This document shows, piece after piece, positions 19,708 to 28,945 of a stretch of DNA of 64,000 bases (position 1 is its first letter; each line of letters starts with the position of its first letter). The stretch covers positions 372,001 to 436,000 of the forward strand of contig NZ_FNAG01000002.1 in assembly GCF_900101825.1 (NCBI RefSeq), in the 5' to 3' direction. The translations under genes and the position numbers were made by a program. Origin of the DNA: Aquimonas voraii. Its GTDB lineage: Bacteria; Pseudomonadota; Gammaproteobacteria; Xanthomonadales; Xanthomonadaceae. Under the pieces are notes generated by a model. The model made no database searches. It was not told where the DNA came from and saw only the letters and a list, made by a program, of their open reading frames with translations.

Positions 19708-21398
19708 AATCCCGAATCCCGAATCCCCAATCCCGGCCTTTCAACCATCTGCCGCGCATGCGCCAGCGTGGTCTCGGTGATCTCGACGCCGCCCAGCATG
19801 CGCGCGATTTCCTCCACGCGCTGTTCGCTTGAAAGGCGGGTCGGTGCGCTGACGGTGACGCCGTCCCGCTCGCCCTTGCGCACCGAATAGTGGTGATGGC
19901 CCTGGGCGGCGACCTGGGGCAGGTGGGTGACGCACAGCACCTGGCGTTCCGCGCCCAGCGCGCGCAGCTTCTGGCCGACGATCTCGGCGACCGCGCCGCC
20001 AATGCCGGTGTCGACCTCGTCGAACACCATCGTCGGCGTGGGGTCGACGCCCAGGGTGGCGACTTCGATGGCGAGACTGATGCGCGAGAGTTCGCCGCCC
20101 GAAGCCGTGCGCCGGAGCGGCTTGGCCGGCTGGCCGGCGTTGGCGGCCACGAGGAACTCGACGCGTTCGGCGCCCAGTGGCGAGGGCTCGCCTCCGGGCG
20201 GGGTTTCGATCTGGATTTCCAGCCGCCCGCCTGCCATGCCCAACTCGGACATCAGCGCGGATACGTCATTCGACAGCGTTTGGGCTGCCTTCGCGCGCAG
20301 CGCGCTGAGCGTGGCTGCGGCCTTCGACCAGTCTGCTGCGATCGCCTGCAGCTTCGCCTCGATCTTCGCCAGCGCACCGCCGGCCTCTTCCAGCTCCTCG
20401 ATCTCGCGGGCGATGCCTTCTGCACAGGTCTTGAGCTCGGCCGGGTCGACGCGATGGCGGCGCCCCAGCTCGTGCAGCCGGGTGAGCTTGCTTTCGATTT
20501 CCTGAAGGCGTGCGGGATCGAGCTCCAGGCTGTCCTGCACCTGGGTCACCAGGGCGCCGGCCTCGCTCGCCTGGATGGCCGCGGACTCCAGCAGTTCGGC
20601 GGCCTCGCGCAGCCGCGGCTCGTCCTCGCCGAAGCGGGCGAGGTCGGCGCCGGTCTGGCGCAGGCTGCGGGTCAGGTCGAAGCCGTCCTCACCCTCGATG
20701 CGGGCCACCGCGCGCGCGCAGGCTTCGATCAGGCTGCTGGCATTCGACAGACGGCGATGGCTCTGGATCAGCTCGGCGTAGGCCTGCGGGCTCAGGGCCT
20801 CGGCCTCGAGTTCGCCGAGCTGGTGGCGCAGCAGTTCGAGGCGCGGGCCGGGGTCGGTCGCAGCGCCGGCGATCTGCTCGCGGCGGCGCTTCAGCTGCGC
20901 GTATTCCTGAGCCAGCGCGCGCACCGGCTGCAGGGCCTCCTGGGCGCGCGCGAAACCATCGAGCAGCCCCAGCTGCTGGGTGCGATCGAGCAGGGCCTGG
21001 TGCTCATGCTGGCCGTGGATCTCGACCAGATGCGCGGTCAGCTCGCTGATCTGTCCGACGGTGGCCGGGCGGCCATTGATCCAGGCCTTGGAGCCGCCGT
21101 CCGCGCGGACGATGCGGCGCACCTCGCAGGCCTCGTCCTCGTCGAGTTCCTGCTCGCGCAGCCACGCAATCGCAGGGCTGTCGGGCGGCAACCGGAAAGT
21201 GGCCGACAGCTCGGCGCGTTCGGCGCCATGGCGCACCATCCCGGCATCGGCACGGGCGCCGGTCAGCAGCAGCAGAGCGTCCACCAGCAGAGACTTGCCG
21301 GCGCCGGTCTCGCCCGAGATCACGGTCAGGCCGCCTTCGAGCTGCAGCTCGACCGCGCTGACGATGGCGAAATCCTTGACGAACAGCGTGCTGAGCAT
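19695..21398 (-). CDS. recN: DNA repair protein RecN
   Basis: 567 residues, SMC-like ATPase acting in double-strand break repair. Walker A is GETGAGKS near the N-terminus (LTVISGETGAGKSLLVDAL). Long coiled coil through the middle, then the signature region RTASGGELSRISLAIE and Walker B PTMVFDEVDTGIGG. The start MLSTLFVKDFAIV is the conserved N-terminus. The normal end is near HARQMVERPG; the final GLGIRDSGLDRR is encoded by the C-rich repeat arm at 19708-19734, so the repeat appears to have replaced the original stop region. No LexA box of the Xanthomonas type was seen upstream. Confidence 0.95.
   Translation of the reverse strand: MLSTLFVKDFAIVSAVELQLEGGLTVISGETGAGKSLLVDALLLLTGARADAGMVRHGAERAELSATFRLPPDSPAIAWLREQELDEDEACEVRRIVRADGGSKAWINGRPATVGQISELTAHLVEIHGQHEHQALLDRTQQLGLLDGFARAQEALQPVRALAQEYAQLKRRREQIAGAATDPGPRLELLRHQLGELEAEALSPQAYAELIQSHRRLSNASSLIEACARAVARIEGEDGFDLTRSLRQTGADLARFGEDEPRLREAAELLESAAIQASEAGALVTQVQDSLELDPARLQEIESKLTRLHELGRRHRVDPAELKTCAEGIAREIEELEEAGGALAKIEAKLQAIAADWSKAAATLSALRAKAAQTLSNDVSALMSELGMAGGRLEIQIETPPGGEPSPLGAERVEFLVAANAGQPAKPLRRTASGGELSRISLAIEVATLGVDPTPTMVFDEVDTGIGGAVAEIVGQKLRALGAERQVLCVTHLPQVAAQGHHHYSVRKGERDGVTVSAPTRLSSEQRVEEIARMLGGVEITETTLAHARQMVERPGLGIRDSGLDRR
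19708..19734. repeat. C-rich arm, inverted partner of 19384-19410
   Basis: Perfect reverse complement of the arm after fur. It is translated as the last residues of RecN (GLGIRDSGL). Confidence 0.9.
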
Positions 21399-21544
21399 GC
21401 GGGCATCCGATTCTGGTTCGCGTGGCGGCTGCGCGGGCGCGATGCCGGGCGGCAGGAGCGCCGAACCGCGCGAGGGCGCGAACGCTAGCATGCAGGCTGC
21501 AGGCAGCCAACTCGATGAAGACGTCCGTCAAGACCGCGCGGGGC

Positions 21545-21573
21545 TTGCCTGTGCCGTCGCGAGGCCTTATCTA
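21545..21573 (+). promoter_or_regulatory. Possible hrcA promoter giving a near-leaderless mRNA
   Basis: TTGCCT (21545-21550), 17 bases, TATCTA (21568-21573): a good sigma-70 match. Transcription would begin at about 21580, at the hrcA start codon (21582). An overlapping weak heat-shock reading (CTTGCC / CCTTAT, gap 15) is also possible. Confidence 0.45.
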
Positions 21574-21581
21574 TTCCAGCG

Positions 21582-22652
21582 ATGAGCCGACCCGCCCACC
21601 CGCTTGACCCCCGCCACCTGGACGCCCGCGCCCGCGGCCTGCTGCGCGCCCTGATCGCGCAGTACATCCGCGAAGGCGAGCCGGTCGGTTCGCGCACCCT
21701 CGCCAAGCATGCCGGCCTCGACATCAGCCCGGCGACCATTCGCAACGTGATGGCCGATCTCGAGGACATCGGACTGGTGGCGACTCCGCACACGTCCGCT
21801 GGCCGTGTGCCCACCGCACAGGGTTACCGGCTGTTCGTCGACAGTCTGCTGCAGGTGAAGCCGCTCGACCCCGGCGAGATGGATCGCCTGCGACGCGGTC
21901 TGCAGCCGCAGCTTGGCACGCAGGGCCTGTTGAACAACGTGTCCGAGCTGCTGTCGGCGGCCACGCATTTCGTTGGCATGGTGACGGTGCCCAAGCGCGA
22001 GCAGTTCGCCTTCCGCCACATCGACTTCGTGCCGCTGGATGGCAACCGGATCCTGGTGATCCTGGTGTTCACCGACAACGAAGTGCAGAACCGCATCCTG
22101 CACACGCGCCGGCCCTACAGCGCGTCGGAGCTGGAGCAGACCGCCAATTACCTGAACGCCCATTTCGCCGGGCGTGCGCTTGCCGAGGTGCGCGCCCAGC
22201 TGGTCCGCGAGTTGAAGGACACCCGCCATGCGATGGACAGCATCCTGTCCGCGGCAGTGGAGGTCGCCGAGGGTGCCTTCGGCGGCTCGGGCGCGGTTGA
22301 GGACGTTCTCGTTGCCGGTCAGACCCGGCTGATGGGCGTGCAGGACCTGTCCGATCTCGACCGCCTGCGTGAGCTGTTCGAGGCCTTTTCGCGCAAGCGC
22401 GAGCTGCTGCAGCTGCTGGAAGGCTGCGCCACCGCGCAGGGCGTGCGCCTGTTCATCGGCGAGGAGTCGGGCGTGGCCCCGTTCGGCGGCTGCAGCCTGG
22501 TGACGGCGCCCTATGGCGCTGACGGCAAGGTGCTGGGCGTGCTCGGCGTGATCGGCCCGACCCGCATGGCCTACGAGCGGGTGATCCCGATGGTGCAGGC
22601 CACCGCCGAAGTGCTGGGCGCGGCCTTGAATCGGGCGCAGCAGGCCCAATAA
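21582..22652 (+). CDS. hrcA: Heat-inducible transcription repressor HrcA
   Basis: 356 residues. Represses heat-shock operons by binding CIRCE elements. Its N-terminal winged helix includes GEPVGSRTLAKHAGLDISPATIRNVMADLE. The middle GAF-like part and C-terminal IGPTRMAYERVIPMV match the family. It starts the hrcA-grpE-dnaK-dnaJ cluster. No CIRCE (TTAGCACTC-N9-GAGTGCTAA) is visible in this window, so its targets, such as groESL, must lie elsewhere. No Shine-Dalgarno is seen before the start, consistent with a leaderless transcript. Confidence 0.95.
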   Translation: MSRPAHPLDPRHLDARARGLLRALIAQYIREGEPVGSRTLAKHAGLDISPATIRNVMADLEDIGLVATPHTSAGRVPTAQGYRLFVDSLLQVKPLDPGEMDRLRRGLQPQLGTQGLLNNVSELLSAATHFVGMVTVPKREQFAFRHIDFVPLDGNRILVILVFTDNEVQNRILHTRRPYSASELEQTANYLNAHFAGRALAEVRAQLVRELKDTRHAMDSILSAAVEVAEGAFGGSGAVEDVLVAGQTRLMGVQDLSDLDRLRELFEAFSRKRELLQLLEGCATAQGVRLFIGEESGVAPFGGCSLVTAPYGADGKVLGVLGVIGPTRMAYERVIPMVQATAEVLGAALNRAQQAQ

Positions 22653-22750
22653 ACGCCCCGCCACGGGGTGAAGCATGCACGCCCTTCACGCTGCGCCCGG
22701 CGGCGCGGTCGGCTTTGCCCCTCCCGTTTTCCCGTTTGCAAGGAGTCGCC

Positions 22751-23260
22751 ATGAGTCAGGAACCCCAGCCCGTCGCGGGTCAGGAACACGCGGAACCGCA
22801 GAGCGAAGTCGAGCTGCTGTCGGCCCGCATCGATGAGCTGCAGATGGCCCTGATGATGGTGCGCGAGGAGCAGCTGCGCGAACGCGCGGACCTCGAGAAT
22901 CAGCGCAAGCGCATGCTGCGCGACGTCGAGCATGCGCGGAAGTTTGCCAACGAGCGCCTGCTGGGCGACCTGCTGCCGGTGCTGGACGCGCTGGAGCGCG
23001 GCATCGAGACCGCGGGCAACGATTCGGCGGTGGCGGAAGGCCTGAAGCTGACCCAGCGTGAGCTGCTGAAGGTGGCCGAGAGCAACGGGCTCAAGCAGCT
23101 CGACCCGGCCGGAGAGCCTTTCAACCCGGAGCACCACCAGGCGGTCAGCGCCCAGCCCAGCGCCGAGCATGGCTCGGGCACGGTGCTGCAGGTCTTCCAG
23201 AAGGGCTATCTGCTGAACGAGCGCCTGCTGCGGCCCGCCATGGTCGTGGTGTCGCAGTAA
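22751..23260 (+). CDS. grpE: Nucleotide exchange factor GrpE
   Basis: 169 residues. It releases ADP from DnaK. A long N-terminal helix (about 20-90) with RADLENQRKRMLRDVE leads to the DLLPVLDALERGIE dimer region and the C-terminal beta domain (GEPFNPEHHQAVS, VLQVFQKGYLLNERLLRPAMV). AAGGAG lies seven bases before the start. It lies between hrcA and dnaK, with 134 bases to dnaK holding a separate heat-shock promoter. Confidence 0.96.
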   Translation: MSQEPQPVAGQEHAEPQSEVELLSARIDELQMALMMVREEQLRERADLENQRKRMLRDVEHARKFANERLLGDLLPVLDALERGIETAGNDSAVAEGLKLTQRELLKVAESNGLKQLDPAGEPFNPEHHQAVSAQPSAEHGSGTVLQVFQKGYLLNERLLRPAMVVVSQ

Positions 23261-23305
23261 GCAGCGTATTCGAACGCGGCACCTGCAGCACGGCGGAACC
23301 CGCCG

Positions 23306-23334
23306 CTTGAAACCTGCAGCGCACCGCCCCATGT
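23306..23334 (+). promoter_or_regulatory. Near-consensus sigma-32 promoter of dnaK
   Basis: CTTGAAA (23306-23312), 14 bases, CCCCATGT (23327-23334): a full match to the RpoH consensus. Transcription would begin near 23341, and the leader holds a hairpin GGCCTGG-CGC-CCAGGCC (23349-23365) before the dnaK ribosome site AGAGGAG. Confidence 0.9.
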
Positions 23335-23394
23335 AGCGAGCCAGTGAAGGCCTGGCGCCCAGGCCACGCAAAGAACCTTAGAGGAGCACACCCC

Positions 23395-25308
23395 ATGGGC
23401 AAGATCATCGGTATCGACCTCGGCACCACCAACTCCTGCGTGGCGGTCATGGAAGGCGGCCAGGCCAAGGTCATCGAAAACTCGGAGGGCGATCGCACCA
23501 CGCCCTCCATCGTCGCCTTCACCAAGGACGGCGAAACCTTGGTTGGCGCCTCGGCCAAGCGCCAGGGCGTGACCAACCCGAAGAACACCTTTTATGCGGT
23601 GAAGCGCCTGATCGGCCGCAAGTTCACTGACGCCGAAGTGAAGAAGGACATCGATCTGGTGCCCTACGGCATCGTCGCCCACGAGAACGGCGACGCCTGG
23701 GTGGCGACGGCCGACGGCAAGAAGATGGCGCCGCCGCAGATCAGCGCGGAAGTGCTGGCCAAGATGAAGAAGACCGCCGAGGACTACCTGGGCGAGAAGG
23801 TCACCGAGGCCGTGATCACGGTGCCGGCCTACTTCAACGACAGCCAGCGCCAGGCCACCAAGGACGCCGGCAAGATCGCCGGCCTCGAGGTCAAGCGCAT
23901 CATCAACGAACCGACCGCGGCCGCCTTGGCCTATGGCCTCGACAAGAAGGGCGGCGACCGCAAGATCGCCGTGTACGACTTGGGCGGCGGCACCTTCGAC
24001 GTGTCGATCATCGAGATCGCCGAAGTCGACGGCGAGAAGCAGTTCGAAGTGCTGGCTACCAACGGCGACACCTTCCTCGGTGGCGAAGACTTCGACATGC
24101 GCGTCATCGACTACCTGGTCGAGGAGTTCCAGAAGGACCAGGGCATCGACCTGCGCAAGGATCCGCTGGCCCTGCAGCGCCTGAAGGACGCTGCCGAGCG
24201 CGCCAAGATCGAGCTGTCGTCGAGCCAGCAGACCGAAGTGAACCTGCCCTACATCACGGCGGACGCCTCTGGCCCGAAGCACCTCAGCATCAAGCTGACG
24301 CGCGCAAAACTTGAGGCGCTGGTCGATGATCTGGTCAAGCGCACCATCGAGCCCTGCAAGATCGCACTGAAGGATGCCGGCCTGCGCATGAGCGACATCA
24401 GCGAGGTCATCCTGGTCGGCGGCCAGACCCGCATGCCCAAGGTGCAGGCGGCGGTGACCGAGTTCTTCGGCAAGGAGCCGCGCAAGGACGTCAACCCCGA
24501 CGAGGCGGTGGCCATCGGTGCGGCGGTGCAGGGCGGCGTGCTGTCGGGTTCGGTCAAGGACGTGCTGCTGCTCGACGTGACCCCGCTGAGCCTGGGCATC
24601 GAAACCCTGGGCGGCGTGTTCACCAAGCTGATCGAGAAGAACACCACGGTGCCGACCAAGGCCTCGCAGGTGTTCAGCACCGCCGAGGACAACCAGACCG
24701 CGGTGACCGTGCACGTGCTGCAGGGTGAGCGCGAACAGGCCCGCTACAACAAGTCGCTGGCCAAGTTCGATCTGACTGGTATCGAGGCAGCACCGCGCGG
24801 CATGCCGCAGGTCGAAGTCAGCTTTGACATCGACGCCAACGGCATCCTGCACGTCAGCGCCAAGGACAAGAAGACCGGCAAGGAGCAGCGCGTCGAGATC
24901 AAGGCGGGCTCGGGCCTGTCCGAGGACGAGATCGCGCGCATGGTCGCCGACGCCGAAGCCAATCGCGAAGAGGACAAGAAGTTCCACGAGCTGGTCGGCG
25001 CCCGCAACCAGGCCGACGCCCTGATCCACTCGACCCGCGCGGCCATCAAGGAGCACGGCGACAAGGTCGGCGGTGAGGCCATCGGTCGCATCGAGTCCGC
25101 GCTGTCGGATCTCGAGAAGGCCATGAAGAGCGACGACAAGGGCCAGATCGAGGCCAAGACCAAGGCGCTGGAGGAAGCCGCGCAGCCGCTGGCGGCCGCC
25201 GCAGCCGGTCAGGCCGGCCCGGGCCCGCAGGCACAGGCCGGCGGTTCGGCACCCAACGACGATGTGGTCGACGCCGAGTTCACCGAGGTCAAGGACGACA
25301 AGAAGTGA
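23395..25308 (+). CDS. dnaK: Chaperone DnaK (Hsp70)
   Basis: 637 residues, standard length. ATP-driven folding chaperone. Signatures: [44 protein letters not shown]; substrate-binding beta domain from about 390; helical lid; and an Ala/Gly/Gln-rich C-terminal tail that ends with [17 protein letters not shown], the co-chaperone-binding end. AGAGGAG precedes the start. A sigma-32 promoter lies immediately upstream, so dnaK can be transcribed apart from hrcA-grpE. Four bases after its stop a G-rich repeat arm begins. Confidence 0.98.
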   Translation: MGKIIGIDLGTTNSCVAVMEGGQAKVIENSEGDRTTPSIVAFTKDGETLVGASAKRQGVTNPKNTFYAVKRLIGRKFTDAEVKKDIDLVPYGIVAHENGDAWVATADGKKMAPPQISAEVLAKMKKTAEDYLGEKVTEAVITVPAYFNDSQRQATKDAGKIAGLEVKRIINEPTAAALAYGLDKKGGDRKIAVYDLGGGTFDVSIIEIAEVDGEKQFEVLATNGDTFLGGEDFDMRVIDYLVEEFQKDQGIDLRKDPLALQRLKDAAERAKIELSSSQQTEVNLPYITADASGPKHLSIKLTRAKLEALVDDLVKRTIEPCKIALKDAGLRMSDISEVILVGGQTRMPKVQAAVTEFFGKEPRKDVNPDEAVAIGAAVQGGVLSGSVKDVLLLDVTPLSLGIETLGGVFTKLIEKNTTVPTKASQVFSTAEDNQTAVTVHVLQGEREQARYNKSLAKFDLTGIEAAPRGMPQVEVSFDIDANGILHVSAKDKKTGKEQRVEIKAGSGLSEDEIARMVADAEANREEDKKFHELVGARNQADALIHSTRAAIKEHGDKVGGEAIGRIESALSDLEKAMKSDDKGQIEAKTKALEEAAQPLAAAAAGQAGPGPQAQAGGSAPNDDVVDAEFTEVKDDKK

Positions 25309-25312
25309 GTCC

Positions 25313-25341
25313 GGGATTGGGGATTGGGGATTCGGGATTCG
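25313..25341 (+). repeat. GGGATT array after dnaK, 5' arm
   Basis: G-runs of 3,4,4,3 and 3 spaced by ATT/ATTC, starting four bases after the dnaK stop. Its last 22 bases pair with 25420-25441 with one mismatch. It also fits the quadruplex pattern on the mRNA strand. Confidence 0.9.
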
Positions 25342-25377
25342 CAAGAGACCGTGATTCCCAACCCTAGAGGCTGGATC

Positions 25378-25403
25378 GAGGCCGCGGCGTTAGCTGCGGC
25401 CTC
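25378..25403 (+). promoter_or_regulatory. Small hairpin in the dnaK-dnaJ spacer
   Basis: GAGGCCGC (25378-25385) pairs with GCGGCCTC (25396-25403) across a ten-base loop. It lies between the two repeat arms. No U-run follows; it could attenuate transcription or position the long-range pairing. Confidence 0.4.
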
Positions 25404-25419
25404 TCCGTTCAACGCAGCA

Positions 25420-25441
25420 CGAATCCCGAATCCCGAATCCC
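25420..25441 (+). repeat. C-rich repeat arm abutting the dnaJ start codon
   Basis: Three units of CGAATCC end directly at the dnaJ ATG (25442). It occupies the place of the Shine-Dalgarno sequence; none is present. 21 of 22 bases are complementary to the G-rich arm after dnaK. Confidence 0.9.
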
Positions 25442-26566
25442 ATGTCAAAGCGTGACTACTACCAGGTGCTCGGCGTCGAACGCAGCGCCTCCGACGAAGA
25501 CCTGAAGAAGGCTTACCGTCGCTTGGCGATGAAGTTCCATCCGGATCGCAATCCGGACGACAAGGAGGCCGAGGCCAAGTTCAAGGAGGCCAAGGAGGCC
25601 TACGAGGTGCTGGCCGATGCGCAGAAGCGCCGGCTCTACGACCAGCATGGCCACGCCGCCTTCGAAGGTGGCATGGGGGGCGGGCGCGGCGGTCCCGGCG
25701 GTGTCGACATGGGCGACATCTTCGGCGACATCTTTGGCGACATCTTCGGTGGCGGCCGCGGGCGCGGTCCGCGTCGCGGTGCCGACCTGCGCTATGTGGT
25801 CGATCTGGATCTCGAAGAGGCGGTGGGCGGCGTCGAGAAGGAAATCGAGATTCCCACCGTCGTGGCTTGCCGTGTCTGCGACGGCAGCGGCTCGGCCGAC
25901 AGTGAGGTCGAAACCTGCCGCACCTGCGGCGGCCACGGCCGCGTGCGCATGCAGCAGGGCATCTTCAGCATCCAGCAGACCTGCCCGCACTGCGCGGGCA
26001 GCGGCAAGACCATCAAGAACCCCTGCAAGACCTGCCATGGCGCGGGTCGCATCGAATCCGAGAAGACCCTGGCGGTGAAGATTCCCGCCGGCGTCGACAC
26101 CGGCGATCGCATCCGTCTGGCGGGCGAGGGTGAGGCCGGCCCCGCCGGCGCGCCGGCCGGTGACCTCTACGTGGAAGTGCGTGTGCGCGAGCACGAGATC
26201 TTCCAGCGCGACGGCGACGATCTGTACTGCGAGGTGCCGATCCGCTTCAGTCAGGCGGCACTGGGGGCCGAGCTGGCCGTGCCGACGCTCGATGGTGAGG
26301 CAGTGGTCAAGATCCCCGCCGAAACCCAGACCGGCAAGGTCTTCCGACTGCGCGGCAAGGGCGTCAAATCGGTGCGCAGCCATTCCAAGGGCGATCTGCT
26401 GTGCAGGGTGGTGGTCGAGACCCCGGTCAAGCTCACCAAGCGGCAGAAGGAGCTGCTGGAGGAGTTCGAGCAGACCTTCGAAGGCGCCGATGCCCAGGCG
26501 CATTCGCCTCGTGCCAGCTCCTGGCTGGACGGGGTCAAGAGCTTCTTCGAGCGGATGACCGGCTGA
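25442..26566 (+). CDS. dnaJ: Co-chaperone DnaJ (Hsp40)
   Basis: 374 residues. J domain (1-70) with HPD in [14 protein letters not shown]; Gly/Phe-rich linker with repeated [15 protein letters not shown]; zinc centre with four CxxCxGxG units ([32 protein letters not shown]); C-terminal substrate-binding domain. It stimulates DnaK ATPase and delivers substrates. The start is certain from the conserved [12 protein letters not shown] but has no Shine-Dalgarno; a C-rich repeat runs up to the ATG. Its TGA overlaps the next ATG by one base. Confidence 0.97.
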   Translation: MSKRDYYQVLGVERSASDEDLKKAYRRLAMKFHPDRNPDDKEAEAKFKEAKEAYEVLADAQKRRLYDQHGHAAFEGGMGGGRGGPGGVDMGDIFGDIFGDIFGGGRGRGPRRGADLRYVVDLDLEEAVGGVEKEIEIPTVVACRVCDGSGSADSEVETCRTCGGHGRVRMQQGIFSIQQTCPHCAGSGKTIKNPCKTCHGAGRIESEKTLAVKIPAGVDTGDRIRLAGEGEAGPAGAPAGDLYVEVRVREHEIFQRDGDDLYCEVPIRFSQAALGAELAVPTLDGEAVVKIPAETQTGKVFRLRGKGVKSVRSHSKGDLLCRVVVETPVKLTKRQKELLEEFEQTFEGADAQAHSPRASSWLDGVKSFFERMTG

Positions 26567-26991
26567 TGCCTGACGAGGCCTACCGGGGCAGCTGCCTGTG
26601 TGGGGCGGTGGCGGTGGAAGTGCTTGGTGGCATCAGCGACATCATCCACTGTCACTGTTCGCGCTGTCGCAAGGCGAGCGGCACGGCCTTCGCCACCAAC
26701 GGTTTCATCCGCGCTGACGGATTCCGGATCGTGAAAGGCGAGACCGAGCTGCGCCGCTTCGAGTCCGCTCCCGGCAAGCATCGGCATTTCTGTGGTCGCT
26801 GCGGATCGCCCGTGTTCAGCGCCAACGCCGCCGATCCGGAGCGCTTGAGGATCCGGCTCGGGATTCTCGACAGCGCCATCAGCGAACGCCCGATCTCGCA
26901 CAACTTTGTCAGCTCGCGCGCCTGCTGGGACGATCTGGATGCCCGGCTCCCGCGCTACGAGGCCTACGAGCCCTCGCGCACGGCGAGCTGA
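26566..26991 (+). CDS. GFA-like zinc protein (glutathione-dependent formaldehyde-activating family)
   Basis: 141 residues. The cysteine pattern is that of the GFA/CENP-V fold: CLC near residue 10, CHCSRCR near 30, and HFCGRCGSPVF near 75. These bind one or two zinc ions. Named after an enzyme once thought to condense formaldehyde with glutathione; most members have no proven activity. The start overlaps the dnaJ stop (TGATG), so it is translated with dnaJ. It is not part of the usual heat-shock operon and may be a local addition. Confidence 0.85.
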   Translation: MPDEAYRGSCLCGAVAVEVLGGISDIIHCHCSRCRKASGTAFATNGFIRADGFRIVKGETELRRFESAPGKHRHFCGRCGSPVFSANAADPERLRIRLGILDSAISERPISHNFVSSRACWDDLDARLPRYEAYEPSRTAS

Positions 26992-27219
26992 GCGTGCGCG
27001 CGATCGGCGGGTACGCATCGAGTCCGTAGACGGGCCGACCCTGCCGTGCGTCCATCGCCGCCCGTGTGACAGGGCCTTTGCCTCGGCAGGGGCCGTCGCT
27101 CCGCATCGGATCGAGAGATCCGAGGCGAATGGCGCGGAGATCTTCCGGAGAGCGCTGCGCGCGTCCCGCGTGGTGCCTCAGAAAACGCAGACCTTCCTCT
27201 CGCGAGGTTGCGCGCTCTT

Positions 27220-27744
27220 CTAGCCGCCGTCGATCGGGTCCGATCCGTCGAGGCGGAGGAAGCGCATGCGCCAGTTGGTTTCCCAGCTTTGCCCGCCGTC
27301 CGCGGAGAACGCCTGTTCCCAGAGCGGGCCGCCGGGATCCCGTGGCAGCCAGCGGAAGCGCACCCGTATGGCGCGCCCGTCCAGTCGATCCTCCGCGAAG
27401 AACAGGCCCTCGTCGCCCGCGAAGCCGCCGCGCACCGGAACGTCGAGCTGGCTGGGCTGGCGGCCATCCAGCCACCAGATCGACCACTGCCGAGTGTGGG
27501 GATCGAAGCTGCGCAAGGACACCGCGCGGTAGGGGCCGGCCGGCAGCTCCAGATGGTTGTCGTCGACGTTGCCGAATCCGCCCAGCAGCGGCCGCGCTTC
27601 GCAGTGCCCTGCGAACACCTGCCAGTCGCTGGCGCCGGCGAGGCGCGTCTGCAGGCGGTGGTGCTCGACCCGCCAGCGGCCGATCAGGAAGTCGAAGTCG
27701 GAAGGCGTGCCGACGGGCGCAGCGGGGGCTGAATGGAGGGTCAT
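27220..27744 (-). CDS. DUF1579-like protein
   Basis: 174 residues, no signal peptide. FDFLIGRWRVEHHRL at the N-terminus and later GHCEARPLLGGFGNVDDN and FDPHTRQWSIWWLDG resemble the DUF1579 family, thought to be lipocalin-like beta barrels. No catalytic residues recognised. It is divergent from a WYL regulator 165 bases away, an arrangement that often means the regulator controls it. A role in small-molecule binding is only a guess. Confidence 0.7.
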   Translation of the reverse strand: MTLHSAPAAPVGTPSDFDFLIGRWRVEHHRLQTRLAGASDWQVFAGHCEARPLLGGFGNVDDNHLELPAGPYRAVSLRSFDPHTRQWSIWWLDGRQPSQLDVPVRGGFAGDEGLFFAEDRLDGRAIRVRFRWLPRDPGGPLWEQAFSADGGQSWETNWRMRFLRLDGSDPIDGG

Positions 27745-27909
27745 GGCGAGAGTCCGGTGAGTGGGGGCGAGGGCTGGATGGCACCGGGGGCTCCGATCTG
27801 CGATGCGCCCTGGCGCGAGCGCTCAAGGACCCCGGTGAACGACAGTCTCCGCGCCATACCTGCCAGGATGTGTCATGTTTTAAGCCGGCTCCTGTCCGGG
27901 AAGTTGGCC

Positions 27910-28932
27910 ATGCGTGCCAGTCGCCTGCTGTCAATCCAGATGCTGCTGCAGGCGCGCGGGCGCATCAGCGCGGTCGAGCTGGCTGCGCGGCTCGAAGTGT
28001 CCGTGCGCACCCTGTACCGCGACGTCGACGAGCTGAGTGCCGCCGGTGTGCCGATCTACGCCCAGCGCGGCCGCCACGGAGGCTTCGAGCTTGCTCCCGG
28101 CTGGCAGACCCGCCTGACCGGGCTCACCGAGGCGGAGTCGCAGACGGTGCTGCTGGCGGGTCTGGCGGCGCCGGCCGCCGAACTCGGGCTTGCGGGTGCG
28201 GTGGCGGCGGCGCGAGGGAAATTGCTCGGCGCCCTGCCGGGCGCGGCCCGCGCGGAAGCGCTCAGAGTGAGTGACCGCCTGCATCTGGACCCACTCGACT
28301 GGTATCGCGCGCCAACGCCGGCGCCGCTGCTGCGCGTGGTCGCCGCGGCGCTGTGGAAGGACCGGGCGCTGCGGATCGACTACGTCAGCTGGCGGAAGCG
28401 ATCCGAACGCCTGGTGCATCCCTTGGGGCTGGTGACCAAGGCCGGCCACTGGTACTTGGTTGCCCTGCTGAACGGTCGTGCCAGCACCTTCAAAGTGGCA
28501 GGCATCGTCAGCGCCACCGAGCTTGCGATCGAGTCGAAGCGGCCGCGAGGATTCGTGCTGTCCGACTATTGGCGAGAATCGGTGCAGCGTTTCGAGCGCG
28601 AGCTGTATGCCGGGCACGCAAGCGTAAGGGCGAGCCCCAAGGGCCTGCAGGCGCTGGCAGAGCTGAACAGTGCCTGCGCCGCTGCGGTGGGGCGTGCGAG
28701 CCCGCGCGAACGCCGCGGCGGAATGTGGAGACTGCAGATCCCGATCGAGGGCGTCGAACGGGCCAGTATTCAACTGTTGGCGCTCGCACCGGAGGTCGAA
28801 GTGCTGGGTCCGCCCGATCTTCGGACGCGCATACACGAGCGCTTGGCGGCAGCGGACAGGCTTTATCGTGGCGACGTCGCGCGATCCACACGACGCCGCA
28901 GGGCGGATCCGGGAGTCACGTCGCAAGCCTGA
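27910..28932 (+). CDS. YafY/PafC-type transcriptional regulator with WYL domain
   Basis: 340 residues. N-terminal winged helix (about 1-60: ISAVELAARLEVSVRTLYRDVDELSAAGVPI) followed by a WYL ligand-sensing domain (about 140-220: IDYVSWRKRSERLVHPLGLVTKAGHWYLVA). Such proteins sense nucleic acids or small molecules and control nearby genes. The start at 27910 puts the helix-turn-helix at the N-terminus; the longer in-frame reading from 27733 has no support. Likely target: the divergent DUF1579-like gene or the downstream permease. A 16-base palindrome lies just after its stop. Confidence 0.85.
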   Translation: MRASRLLSIQMLLQARGRISAVELAARLEVSVRTLYRDVDELSAAGVPIYAQRGRHGGFELAPGWQTRLTGLTEAESQTVLLAGLAAPAAELGLAGAVAAARGKLLGALPGAARAEALRVSDRLHLDPLDWYRAPTPAPLLRVVAAALWKDRALRIDYVSWRKRSERLVHPLGLVTKAGHWYLVALLNGRASTFKVAGIVSATELAIESKRPRGFVLSDYWRESVQRFERELYAGHASVRASPKGLQALAELNSACAAAVGRASPRERRGGMWRLQIPIEGVERASIQLLALAPEVEVLGPPDLRTRIHERLAAADRLYRGDVARSTRRRRADPGVTSQA

Positions 28933-28945
28933 GCTGACTGATTCC

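Noticed and set aside
19384-19734. CRISPR array or insertion sequence at the GGGATT repeats
   Set aside because: Units are about seven bases and directly tandem with no regular spacers, and no transposase frame lies between the arms.
21399-23394. CIRCE operator near hrcA, grpE or dnaK
   Set aside because: No TTAGCACTC / GAGTGCTAA inverted pair was found by eye in these intergenic regions.
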